Positions 47,444 to 58,498 of a DNA stretch of 64,000 bases are shown here, piece after piece (position 1 is the stretch's first letter; each line of letters starts with the position of its first letter). The translations under genes were made by a program, and so were the position numbers. A model generated the notes under the pieces. That model had not been told where the DNA came from. It searched no databases and saw only the letters and a program-made list of their open reading frames with translations. This DNA is from Nyssa sinensis (Eukaryota; Streptophyta; Magnoliopsida; Cornales; Nyssaceae): positions 57,851,382-57,915,381 of the forward strand of contig CM018032.1 of the NCBI GenBank assembly GCA_008638375.1, given 5' to 3'.

Positions 47444-48457
47444 TAGGCCTGGCAAAACGGTTTCAAATCCGTCAACCCGCCCTAACCCGCCCACTATCAA
47501 CCCGCCCTAACCCGCCCATTTAGTTAGCGGGTCATAAACGGGTTGGGTAATAAGGAATCCGTCAATTTAGCGGGTCAATACGGGTTGAATATGGGTGTTT
47601 GACGGGTTGAAAATGAAAAATAATAAAATAGTATAAGAATATATATATATATATAAGAATATATATCTCTCTCCATTTATATATAAGAATATATATAGAG
47701 ATATATATATATATATATATAAGAATATATATATATATATATAATGAAAATATGGAAATATCAATTATATCCTTAATCATTTAAATATCATTTTTTAATT
47801 TAATAAATTAAAATAATATGAAATGATTGTTTTGCTCTTCGGAGAAACTGAAGTGTCCTCGCGTAATGGAAGGATTGACCATCCTTTTTCGTCACAAAGG
47901 TCACTGAAAGTTTCTTCTTCTACTTCTTCTTGCTGTCAAAATATTTTTCATTCTCTAATCAACCACCTTATTCTTGTTATTCAAATATAATAAAAATTAT
48001 CATCACATAGAACAGAATATTATTAAAAATATATATTATCATATCACTGTATTAGACACATTCAAAAAAATTTTACTTTCTAGACCATGAGCTGGCATTT
48101 TTAAATTGATACAATCATATTTGATTCAGCAATGAAATACTTCTTAAATTTATATTCTAAATATGATGTGAAATAGTATTATTATGATACAAAAATTTAA
48201 TAATTTAATTATTATCAATAATACAATACCACATTATTTAAAAATTTAAAATAAAAATTTGACATATTTTTAAAACCGAGTTCCATACAAAATGTCCGTC
48301 TTTTATAATTAGTAGCGGGTCAAATCCGGGTTGACCCGACCCGACCCGATCAATTCGACCCGATCAATTCGGGTAAAAAATGGGTTCAACCCGTTTATGA
48401 CCCGACCCGTTTACAACCCGCCCAAACCCGCCCAACCCGCCCATTTTGCCAGGCCTA
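47444..48457. mobile_element. non-autonomous hAT element, 1,014 bp, 8-bp TSD
   Basis: Ends TAGGCCTGGCAAAACGG and CCATTTTGCCAGGCCTA are inverted repeats with one mismatch. Both flanks are CTTTTAAG (47436-47443 and 48458-48465), the 8-bp duplication typical of hAT. Subterminal regions are packed with AACCCGCCC / GCGGGT and CCCGACCCG words, around an AT-rich interior that includes (TA)n runs (47640-47745). No transposase. It is absent from the same flank in blocks 1 and 4, so it arrived after the duplication. Confidence 0.9.
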
Positions 48458-48639
48458 CTTTTAAGTGAAAATTATAATGTTACTATAATCGCAAATATAA
48501 GACACTATTTTTTTTTTTTATTATAACTGTAATATTTTAGTCAAGAATAGTTGCATAATTATTTTACAAGGGTGAAGTGCCTCTCAACCAAAAAGGAAGC
48601 GTGAATAATGTCACCCTCTTTCTCTTAATTTTCGACTTG

Positions 48640-48900
48640 ACTTTTTTTATTTTTTTAAAAAAAGGTCACCCCGAAGGATGGTCCCCTTCCATACAACACC
48701 CCCCCAAGCCACATGGAGGATTTAAACTAGATTCACACATAGGGCGACTCAGAACCCCACGTTGTTGTGTGAAGGTTGGAGCCCTATCCGCTGTGCTAAC
48801 ATCCATAGGGATGGCCCTAAATTTACTAGCAATAAGAGTCGAACACGCAAGTTCAAGATAACAAGTCTCTTACAAATGGCTCTCTCCCACTCAAATAATG
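48640..48900 (-). mobile_element. SINE-like element, antisense (block 3)
   Basis: On the minus strand: a possible A-box region (GAGTGGGAGAGAGCC), a B-box-like GTGTTCGACTC (about 48844-48834), and a 3' end GGGGTGACCTTTTTTTAAAAAAA. A similar copy is at 60000-60255 and a shorter one at 28810-28980. tRNA origin is inferred only from the boxes. Confidence 0.4.
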
Positions 48901-49528
48901 ACCACCCCAACCCCATTTTTGTGGAATAATAATTGGTAACTTCAATTTATTTTTCTATGTATTCTTATAATTTACCAAAGGGTGCATTATAGTAATTTGG
49001 AACCCAAATTGAGATAAGTAAATTGAATTTGTAATTCAAAACCATGAAAAGCCTAAAAAGATTCCTCATCCTGTGAATTTCTTGCCTTCCAAACATTATT
49101 GAGCCTTGAGATAGAAACTCCACGTTCTTGTTTATTATTCGGATTACACTATAGTAGTTTTAGGGCCTCTCCAATATAGAAATCCTCTCTTTTTTCTCAA
49201 TAAAACCTTAGATGCATACTACATTATGCATTGATTATTAAAGAATGAAATAGCAGTTGATGTGACATATATACAAGGCTCTTTTGAGACAAATTGAGGT
49301 TTTTTTTTTTGTACAAAGAAAACCTCAATTTTTCACCTTGGGACCATGGTCTTGGGGGTTAAATTGGGTGTTACATTCGTAATACTATACTGTACATGTA
49401 TATATAGTTTCTAATTTGATCGTTGAGATCATTAAAATCGGACCATTGAATAACTTTTTCTAAAAAAAAAAATGTGTTGAAAGTATTTAACAAAAAAGTA
49501 ATCCAACTATCAAGCCTTGTGTCAAAAT

Positions 49529-50145
49529 TAGGGGTGCAACTCGGATAAGCCGTACTTGAGTTGAGTGATATATAAGGTCAATTCAAATTCTAAAACAGTC
49601 AACCTGAGTCTAACCCGAACAACACAACTCGAGCCCAATCTAAATTAAAATTCATTAGTATTGGGTTCAACTCGAGCCCGACTCAAACCGAACCTGATTA
49701 TTAATTCTAATTATAAAATTTTATTCATGATTTCTTTAATAAATTGCTGCCTTTTTTATATTTTGATTATATACTAAAAACTCTAATAATTTCTTTCAAT
49801 TTCTCCTTCTAAAAAAATAAAAAAATCGTTAAAATAATTCATTCAACATAATTTAATTTTAAAAAAATGTTAAAAGGTCAACAAGATTTTGAAATTATCA
49901 AAATATAAATAGTAATTCTTGTAAGAAAATTTTATTAATCTAATAATAGACAACTAAAATATATAAAATATTAAATTCGAGTTCAAGTTCAAGTTTCAAA
50001 GTCTTAAATCAAGTCAAATTCTAATTTAGATCGGGCTTTAATTCTTTTGTTTACATCTAATCCGAAACTCAAAAAATAAAATCACCCTAAAATAATTCAA
50101 ACCAAACAGATTAAATTCAGATTAACCCGCACAAATTACACCATA
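49529..50145. mobile_element. hAT-like MITE (block 3 copy)
   Basis: Left end TAGGGGTGCAACTCGG after GTCAAAAT. Right end damaged (ATTACACCATA), followed by ATCAAAAT. Confidence 0.6.
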
Positions 50146-50918
50146 ATCAAAATACAAAATACTGGTCTTGCAAAATGTCTCCCTCACTCTTCAATTCAGC
50201 CGCAGCGACTTTTGTTCCGCAATCTAATACTTTATATTATTTTATATTACAACAGTTCATTGTATTTTTCAGCTCCCAACGGTAATAAATTACTCCGGCA
50301 TGCTTTCTCATAGAATGAAGAACTCCAACGGTAATATTTTTTTGCTATAAATATTATTTTCTTTCATTTTACTTTACAACTTTCTCAACTCCTTTATTCA
50401 AATGAATCAATCATTTTTTTTCAATGTAATTTTAAATTTATATATAAAATTAGAGGAGATTTCGGGAACTCAAATTTTAATTTTAGTAAAAAAAATAAAA
50501 ATAATGGAACCCAAAATATAAAAACAAAACTTAATAATGTTGAAAAATAAAAATAATAAAATATTAATATTTGAAAAGTCTATTAGAGATACTGTAATCT
50601 TTTAGACAAAAAAATAATAATTCTTTTAAATGCTAACATTGGATCAAAGAGGAGTTAATTTTTTTTGGGTAAAATTTATGCTTGAATTTGTATTGAAACA
50701 TGCTATATATCCAGAGAAGTTGAGGAACTAAATGTTACTATTACTGTAAAAGGTTCAAACAGAATAAAAAATATGTGTTTGGAATCCTGCCAAATAAGTT
50801 TTGGAAAATATTATTCTTACTTTCAGGAAAGGGAACACTACAAAAGGTGTCCCCCTCAAAAGCAACCCAAATGCCTTTTGACTTATTACCCAAGGGTTCC
50901 AAATAGTTCCTCTTTTTA

Positions 50919-50960
<42 letters not shown>

Positions 50961-51440
50961 AATGGGGAGGAAAAAAATTTAGAATCTCGAACCTAGGCTG
51001 CATCTATAGATAGAGAAAAATTTGTCATCTCCGATTTGTTTTTTATTATTTTTTTTGTTGATACAATGATTTGAATAAGGAGAATCAAACTCACGACAAT
51101 TACATAAGGAATAAGTATTTTTATACTTGGATAAAACTTCGGTACTGATTTGTTTTTCTTTTATAAAAACTAGTTTTAATTGTTTTTTTTTTCTTTTATC
51201 CAATGTTTTGAAACTTTGAAGTCATGAGTGTCACATGCTAATCAACACTAGTAGCTCATTAATCTTTTTTTTTGGCATCTAATTATACATTAAAATATAT
51301 GGTACAAACAAAATCAATCACACCATTGTGTGATTATTTCCTCTCTATTATGCCATTCAGAAATAAAAGACCTCATTCAGCCTCTCATGTCTCAACACTC
51401 AAATTTACATAACTGCATTTTCCTTTGATTGCTAGGGAGT

Positions 51441-51948
51441 GCTGAGGAAAATGTAAAGAAAAATCAGATGAGTTTTGGGATCACTAAGATGCATTACAGT
51501 AATTTTGAAACCATCAATCCAAACTATCAAAATCTCAAAAAAGACTTATCATCCTATGAATTTCTTGCCTCCAATACATGTAAAACCCCCTCTTATATAT
51601 TATTCCTTTCTTCACAGTTTTCAAATTCATATGCTTTAGTTACCTTGCAATCCTCACATATTCCAAAACCTAAGTACCAAAATCACCACCTTCACTTCCT
51701 ATCTACCTTCTTCTTATAATCCCCATTTCTTACCAGTTTTCAACACACCCTCTAAACCAAGTCTCCATCCAAATTCGAGTCAATCTGTCAATTGATCCAC
51801 AATAAAGTCAACTCCCTCCATTTCCTTCCTCCCGGTTTCCATCTAATTCCACCAAGCTCATTCCCTCCCTCACCTCCTGACCAAACAAGTTATCAATTTA
51901 TATTTATTTTTGGGCATAACTATTGATTGACCCACACCTGTTTTCATC
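51441..51948 (+). promoter_or_regulatory. upstream region of GH81
   Basis: Contains the uninterrupted site GGGAGTGCTGAGGAAAATG (51438-51456) where copia sits in block 1. Sequence to about 51742 is copied at 35820 and 39848; 51743-51948 occurs only here. No single core promoter element stands out. Confidence 0.4.
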
Positions 51949-54162
51949 ATGGGGAACTTATTCTCGAGTCCTTCTCCTCCTCCATCGCCGCCGCCGTCGC
52001 CTCCTCCACCTCCACCTCCACCTCCGCCTCCTCCACCTCCACCGCCTCCGCCTCCGCCTCCGCCGCCGCCACCTCCGCCTCCTCCTTCGCCACCTCCGCC
52101 TCCGCCTCCACCACCACCACCACCAACTTATCCTTTCCTCTTCCCTCAAACCCAGTCCAGTGTTCTTCCTGACCCATCCCTCTTCTTCTCCTCCCATCTC
52201 CTCCCATCCCCACTTCCAACCAATTCATTCTTCCAAAACTTTGTCCTAAAAAATGGTGACCAACCTGAATACATCCACCCATACCTTATCAAATCTTCTC
52301 TATCCTCACTCACTCTCTGCTACCCATCTCAACTTTCCAACAACACATTCATCAACCAAATTTTCAAGGCTGATCTCACAATCTCTATATCAAACAATAC
52401 CAATCCAAATTCTACCCATATAATCTCTTCATACACTGATCTCAGTGTCACTTTGGACTTTCCTTCTAGCAATCTTAAGTTCTTCCTTGTCAGGGGGAGC
52501 CCCTTTTTGACTTGTGCAGTCACCAATGGTGTTTCACTTTCAATATCAACCGTTCATGTCATTCATCAACTCTCTTCCAATGCTTCTCTCACTAAATACA
52601 CCATCAATATTAACAATAACCAAACATGGCTATTATATAGCTCCTCACCAATTAATTTGACTCATGACATTTCCACGATAACTTCTGGCGGGTTTTCAGG
52701 CATAATTCGAATTGCAATCTTACCAGACTCTGACCCACGATATGAAACAATCCTTGATCGTTTCAGTTCTTGCTATCCAGTATCCGGTGATGCCATGTTC
52801 ACGAAGCCATATTGTTTGGAGTACAAGTGGGAAAAGAAAGGTTGGGGAGACTTACTCATGCTTGCCCATCCTCTGCATCTTCGGCTTCTTTTGGCAAATG
52901 GTAGCCAAATCACAGTGTTAGAGGATTTCAAGTATAAAAGTATTGACGGTGAGCTTATTGGTGTTGTTGGAGATTTGTGGGTATTGAAAACTGGGCCAAT
53001 TTCAATATCTTGGCATTCAGTTAGTGGTATCAAAGAAGAATCATACCCTGAAATCATTGATGCTCTTTGCCAAGACGTCCAAGCTTTGAATTCGACTACA
53101 ATATCGACAACATCATCTCATTCTCATGGCAAATTGATTGCAAGAGCAGCAAGGTTTGCATTGATTGCTGAAGAGGTGTGTTATCCTGAAGTGATTCCGA
53201 CAATCCTTAATTACTTGAAGGATAAAATTGAGCCATGGTTAGATGGAACATTTGATGGAAACTGTTTCTTGTATGACAAGAAATGGGGTGGAATTGTGAC
53301 CAAACAGGGGTTATTGGATTCCGGGGCAGATTTTGGGTTTGGAATCTACAATGATCACCATTATCATCTGGGATACTTTCTTTATGCAATTGCAGTACTC
53401 GCCAAGATTGATCCGGCATGGGGGAGGAAGTATAGGCCTCAAGCTTATTCACTTATGGCAGATTTTATGAACTTAGGTAGGCGAGCAAATTCAAATTATC
53501 CCCAACTGAGATGTTTTGACTTATGGAAATTGCATTCTTGGGCTGGAGGCCTTACTGAATTTGCAGATGGACGACACCAAGAGAGTTCAAGTCAAGCAGT
53601 GAATGCATATTATTCAGCGGCTTTGCTGGGAATGGCCTATGGAGACACCCATCTTGTTGCCATTGGATCAACACTTTCAGCAATGGAGATTCAATCAGCA
53701 CAAAATTGGTGGCATGTTAGAGAGGGGGACATAATGTATGCAGAAGATTTCACGAGGGAGAATAGAATGGTGGGTGTTTTGTGGGCTAACAAGAGGGACA
53801 GTGGCCTTTGGTTTGCTCCACCTGAATGGAGGGAGTGTAGGCTGGGAATTCAGTCGTTGCCATTATTGCCAATCAGTGAGGTTTTGTTCTCTGACGTTGG
53901 TTTTGTCAAAGAGCTCGTGCAATGGACATTGCCAGCTTTGGAAAGGGAAGGAGTTGGAGATGGGTGGAAGGGATTTGTGTATGCCTTAGAAGGGATTTAT
54001 GACAAAGTGAGTGCTTTGGATAAGATAAAGAACTTGAATGGGTTTGATGATGGGAACTCACTCACAAATCTTTTATGGTGGATACACAGCAGAGAGTATG
54101 AAAAAGAAGAGGGAAATGAGGGGGAAGGGAGATTGTGCTGGTTTGGTCTTTATTATCATTAA
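51949..54162 (+). CDS. glycoside hydrolase family 81 endo-1,3-beta-glucanase
   Basis: Single open frame of 737 residues, normal for plant GH81. MGNLFSS is followed by a run of about 50 residues of almost pure proline (about 8-59). The GH81 N-terminal beta-sandwich starts near LPTNSFFQNFVL (about residue 86), and the catalytic helical domain includes GADFGFGIYNDHHYHLGYF with the conserved acid Asp469. The second catalytic block reads LHSWAGGLTEFADGRHQESS then SQAVNAYYSAALLG: Glu545 is present, but the second Glu of the ExxxE pair is Gln549 (CAA, 53593-53595). The C-terminus has SLTNLLWWIHSREYE. GH81 enzymes invert and cut internal bonds of 1,3-beta-glucan (callose or fungal wall). No classical signal peptide is visible. 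Start chosen as the only upstream ATG in frame. The only full copy among the duplicated blocks. Confidence 0.93.
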   Translation: MGNLFSSPSPPPSPPPSPPPPPPPPPPPPPPPPPPPPPPPPPPPPPSPPPPPPPPPPPPTYPFLFPQTQSSVLPDPSLFFSSHLLPSPLPTNSFFQNFVLKNGDQPEYIHPYLIKSSLSSLTLCYPSQLSNNTFINQIFKADLTISISNNTNPNSTHIISSYTDLSVTLDFPSSNLKFFLVRGSPFLTCAVTNGVSLSISTVHVIHQLSSNASLTKYTININNNQTWLLYSSSPINLTHDISTITSGGFSGIIRIAILPDSDPRYETILDRFSSCYPVSGDAMFTKPYCLEYKWEKKGWGDLLMLAHPLHLRLLLANGSQITVLEDFKYKSIDGELIGVVGDLWVLKTGPISISWHSVSGIKEESYPEIIDALCQDVQALNSTTISTTSSHSHGKLIARAARFALIAEEVCYPEVIPTILNYLKDKIEPWLDGTFDGNCFLYDKKWGGIVTKQGLLDSGADFGFGIYNDHHYHLGYFLYAIAVLAKIDPAWGRKYRPQAYSLMADFMNLGRRANSNYPQLRCFDLWKLHSWAGGLTEFADGRHQESSSQAVNAYYSAALLGMAYGDTHLVAIGSTLSAMEIQSAQNWWHVREGDIMYAEDFTRENRMVGVLWANKRDSGLWFAPPEWRECRLGIQSLPLLPISEVLFSDVGFVKELVQWTLPALEREGVGDGWKGFVYALEGIYDKVSALDKIKNLNGFDDGNSLTNLLWWIHSREYEKEEGNEGEGRLCWFGLYYH
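51970..52128 (+). repeat. proline-codon repeat at the GH81 N-terminus
   Basis: Mixed CCT, CCG, CCA and CCC codons with a few TCG/TCC, encoding about 50 residues, nearly all Pro. The long antisense open frame here (Trp/Arg-rich) is a by-product of this repeat. Confidence 0.9.
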
Positions 54163-55107
54163 ATTAATATGGTGGCTTTTGTATATTACATATTCATTAT
54201 TGATTTGAATAAAAGAAGACTAATGTTGTATGTCCCAAATTATATTTGAGACAAAAAGTATTACCAATAAAAAAAAATAGAAAGTACGATTATTTAAGGG
54301 TGGTACCCAAGGTGTAAACTCTTTTTTTTATAATATATATACCAATTTGGGCATGTTCATGAATTAGAATGTTTGTTTAGTGTGTATGCTTTTCTTTTTA
54401 TGATGATTTAAGCTTAAGCTTGATACAAATATCTAAATAAGATGAATTAAATTTCATTTGTTAATACCATTTAACTCATCGTAGTATCTTTTACAACTTA
54501 GCTTCCGAAAAAAAACAACATATTATTGCTCGACAATATACAATAGAGGAGATGAATAGGATATATCACAAATTTTTTGAGAACGTCTCTACTTAAAAAT
54601 TCTATCTTAAAGTAGATGAATTTATTGCATAAACACATTCAACATTCAACATTCAAATATTCAATGTATAAAAGATATTTCCAATTTTTTGTCTTCCCAA
54701 GTTAGCCACTTTAAGCTTCTTCATGAATAATCTAATACTAGATATTATTTTTGAGCATTTGAGTCTGATTTAGAACATGTCATCTTTCTCCCAAGGAATT
54801 TGGCCATGGTATTTAATCAAGGTGATCCATTTTGATCAATCAAATGAAATCACTTTAGTAATAATATCTAAGCACTCATTCACCCCCATTGACTTAAATG
54901 ACTTCATGCTTTTTTGTTCATCTTTTTCATAATGTTTGGTCTTGAGCTTGAAGCTCTTCTTCCTTTTGTTGAATTTTTAGTGTTTGAGTGACATCTTTCT
55001 TTCCTCTTTGAGTGTAGATGCTAATGATTGATTCTTTGCATAATGTAACTCATTTCTCACTTAATTTAAACCATTAATACAACTTATTATGGCTGTTTGT
55101 GATAATC
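54163..55107. other. GH81 3' UTR and downstream sequence
   Basis: AATAAA at 54208-54213, 46 bp after the stop, is a likely poly(A) signal. The rest is AT-rich, not seen in the other blocks, and without a recognisable element. Confidence 0.5.
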
Positions 55108-56310
55108 AAAACTAAAATATATTAGATATTTATAAACAAAAATAGACACATAACAACCTCTCATATGTTGTTCTTTCTAAACTAATGTAGGCTTTAATGC
55201 TAACTGAAATTGATGAAATATCTCCATATCTTTATAGAGTTAAAAAAGTGTATAGCACAAAAATAAAACAAAATCATGTCAACATTAAGTCATTAATGGG
55301 CAACTTATTTTCGGTTAGATATGCTCAAAGTGAAAATGAAATGGAGTTGTTTTGAGTGCCAACAATAAGAAAACAACTCAGGGCACTTAAATTTCAAGTC
55401 ACATTAGAGCAATTTCATGCCTCTCATGTTGAAGCTTCTACATTGATTCATGTAAAAATTGTCAAAACTCCCGGCGAAAAAAAAAGGAAAACAAAAATTC
55501 ACACAAGTGGAATCCTTTTAACTAAATTTGAAAAACAAATTATCAAGAAAACCTACTACCAAGACACAAATCTCATGGTAACTAACATATGAAAAAACAA
55601 ATTAGCCAAAAAAACCTTCTACCAGGATACAAATCTCGAGGGTTACAAAGTGATCATAATTAATCATGTTTCTTTTAATCTTAAACATCACTTGGGTTAT
55701 AAGTTCACCTGGGTATTCGTTAGGAAACTTCAGATTTCTTTCCTACAAACCCATCTGTTGAAACATGATTTGAGGAGCCGTGATGGTTAGGTATCCAAAG
55801 ATTCATCTTTTTATGATTCCAATTACAAATCCATTCATGCAAGAACACGATTCCAAGAGTCATGATGGTGAGGTATCCAAAGAGTCGTCTCTAATTAGAA
55901 ATCCAATCATGCGAGTCATAACAAAGGATGTGAGGAGCCGATCGTGATAACAAAAGTAGTGTTGCAAGTAGTTGTTGCAATCGACTAGAGAAGAGAGAGA
56001 AGAAATCATGCGGGAAGGTTCTTAGAATCCAATGGTGTCATGTGCGGCTACTTTGAGTCACAACTCAATGAAGAATGGTAAAAAGAAAAAAATTTATTTT
56101 AGAAAGGATAATTCTGTCAATAAAAAGTGTAAAACAAGATTTGAAAAAACACATAAGTGGATCCATACTTTTATATATAGTATAGATATAGATATAGATA
56201 TAGATATATATAGATATAGATATAGATATAGAGTCTAAACACTTAAAATTGGTGCACAAAATTGGTGCACATCATTATTATATATATATATATAATTATT
56301 TATATATGAG
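55108..56310. repeat. block 4: shortened 713-bp unit, tail T3 and TBL-D upstream spacer
   Basis: The repeat unit enters at about 55108 (AAACTAAAATATATTAGATA) and reaches its CTCTCATATG at 55158. It has the same internal deletion as the units at 38265 and 43009, then runs into the tail and TBL upstream spacer as in block 3. A hexamer microsatellite (ATAGAT)n lies at about 56176-56231. Confidence 0.8.
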
Positions 56311-56317
56311 TATATAA
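56311..56317 (+). promoter_or_regulatory. candidate TATA box of TBL-D
   Basis: TATATAA, same context as TBL-B and TBL-C. Confidence 0.4.
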
Positions 56318-56501
56318 CCCCAAAAGCAAAGTTTCAAATAGATTCTTCCATGCATACTATTCAAAAATGAAGTTTAATGCCTTTGAGTTTCCCAGTGGGA
56401 AGAATACTCCACTCAGCAGCTGCAAAAATGCCATTCTCCCAATCCTAACCTTAACTCTCCTCACCTCACTTCCTCTCTATCTATATAACAATTCGCCTTC
56501 T

Positions 56502-56793
56502 CCATTGCAGTCTGTAGAAATTCATGATAATAATGCTTCAATCCCTCTTTATCAGAAGAACAACTCTACCATGCCATTGCAGTCTGTAGAAATTCATGAT
56601 AAGAATGGTTCAATCCCTCTTTATCAGAAGAACAACTCTACCTCGCCATTGCAGTCTCTGGAAATTCATGATAAGAATGGTTCAATCCCTCCCTCTTTAT
56701 CAGAAGAACAACTCTACCTCGCCATTGCAGTCTCTGGAAATTCATGATAAGAATGGTTCAATCCCTCTTTATCAAAAGAACAACTCTACCTCG
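56502..56793 (+). repeat. 72-bp minisatellite in TBL-D (4 units)
   Basis: Units start at 56502, 56574, 56646 and 56722, partial next at 56794. The third is 76 bp because of the CCCT duplication. Confidence 0.9.
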
Positions 56794-57128
56794 CCATTGC
56801 AGTCACCTGGTAATGGGATTACTAGCAATGATTCGGCAAGCATAAAAAACAGAGCTGCAATTTATTCCGGGGAAATTGGGTTCTGGATACGAAGGGGCCA
56901 TATTACACGAATGAAACTAAATGTGTGATCGATGATAGACAGAACTGTATGAAGTTTGGGAGACCTGACACCGAGTTCTTGAAATGGAGGTGGAAACCAG
57001 ATGAATGTGAACTACCTCTCTTTGATGCGGGCCAGTTTTTGGAGCTTGTTAGAGGGAAGACTCTGGCCTTTGTTGGTGACTCAGTGGGAAGAAACCAAAT
57101 GCAATCACTAGTGTGCCTCCTGGCTAGC

Positions 57129-58498
57129 GTAAGTGCTTCATAACTCATTATAGCTTGCATGGAATGCTCTGTTTTCCATTCAAGTGGTGGATGGAGATTG
57201 ATACATACATGTGTGTGTGTGTGTGTGTGTATATATATGTACATATATTGTAGTCTTGTAGATAAAATATCTGGTTGTTACTATGTTGTGAAATTGTCTC
57301 CCTCCCAACAAGCTTCATCTTTGACTCACCTATTAGTTAAAGTTCTGCGACGACAAAAGGTACATATAGGAGATTCATGTCCTCGTGGGTGTTTGATCTG
57401 TCTTACCAGCTTAAAAAAGAATGTTGAAGTACAACCATTTCATACCATGTAACTGTTTAATCATGTCAACAATGTAAAAAAAAAAAAAAAAGACTTTCAT
57501 ATTGAAAACCCCTTGTTAATATCACATGTAGTACTATAATATTAATTCACAAGCAGCAAATTCCTTGATCTAGGTTCTTCAATATTAAACCAACCTTTGG
57601 GATAGAAAAGTTATTCTATGAACTTGTTACATACGTGTGATAGCTTTTATGATTATAACAAAACAATAAATCTCACGTGAATCTCACAAAATACTAAAAT
57701 TATAAAAACCGTTACACTATCTGACAAGCTCATAAAATAATTTCTTCTTTAGATGACCAATTGTAAGGGTGGGTGTCATTAGACGAACCATAAATATGGA
57801 CGTACCAAGTTTAATTCTCACACGGCGCATAAACACTCAATATGTAACTTGTTATCATAGAGATAACATTGTGTGTGTTAGACTCGCATATCGGGTGTGT
57901 ATTGAGATGTTCTTTGACATACAAGTAGGAGTAGGCACAAAGAAGAAACTATGAGTAGGCTGGGGTAGCCGATAGTGCCCCCTCCCCCCTCCAAAAAAAA
58001 AAAATTACTTTTACTTGTAAAATTTTGGGTATTTTCAAATTAGATCATACTAGCCCAAAATTTTGCCCAATCCAAATTTTTTTCAGAAACTTTTGACCTC
58101 CAAATTTTTTTCCTGATGTCAGAGACAACCCTGGGATACTACAGATAGAGATGCCCACCAAGTCAGGGCCTTAGAAGCATGGCCACCCAGTCAGGGCATT
58201 AGAAGCTGTGTGGTTTGAATCATTTAGGGTTTATTTCTAAGATGATGGCCCACCCCTTGTGAGAGAGGTCAGAGGTGAAATGGGGACGAAATGAAAATGG
58301 CAGGAAATAAAACGTACACTTCTAAGATATATACTTATTACATACTATCTCAATATGTATATAATAAGAATGATGTAGATGCAAATGATTCTATGCAACA
58401 GAACCTAGCAAGTTAGTAGTTACATTGGCTGCTTGTCTTTTTAAAATTTGTATCCATTCCTCACACCCAACCAAACCCAACTTGGTATTATTTTTCAG
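57129..58498 (+). other. TBL-D intron
   Basis: Homologous to the TBL-B and TBL-C introns, with (GT)n(AT)n at 57212-57238 and the possible SINE at about 57765-58005. Confidence 0.6.

Larger units (their letters stand above)
47023..51440. other. block 3 flank between TBL-C and GH81
   Basis: Longest version of the shared flank; holds the hAT element, an antisense SINE-like element, the MITE (each listed), and (GT)n(TA)n at 50922-50960. Nothing else coding seen. Confidence 0.7.

Noticed and set aside
47562..47780. Ile/Tyr-rich frames in the hAT element
   Set aside because: Translations of (TA)n microsatellite.
51958..52197. Antisense Trp/Arg-rich open frame
   Set aside because: It is the reverse complement of the GH81 proline codons.
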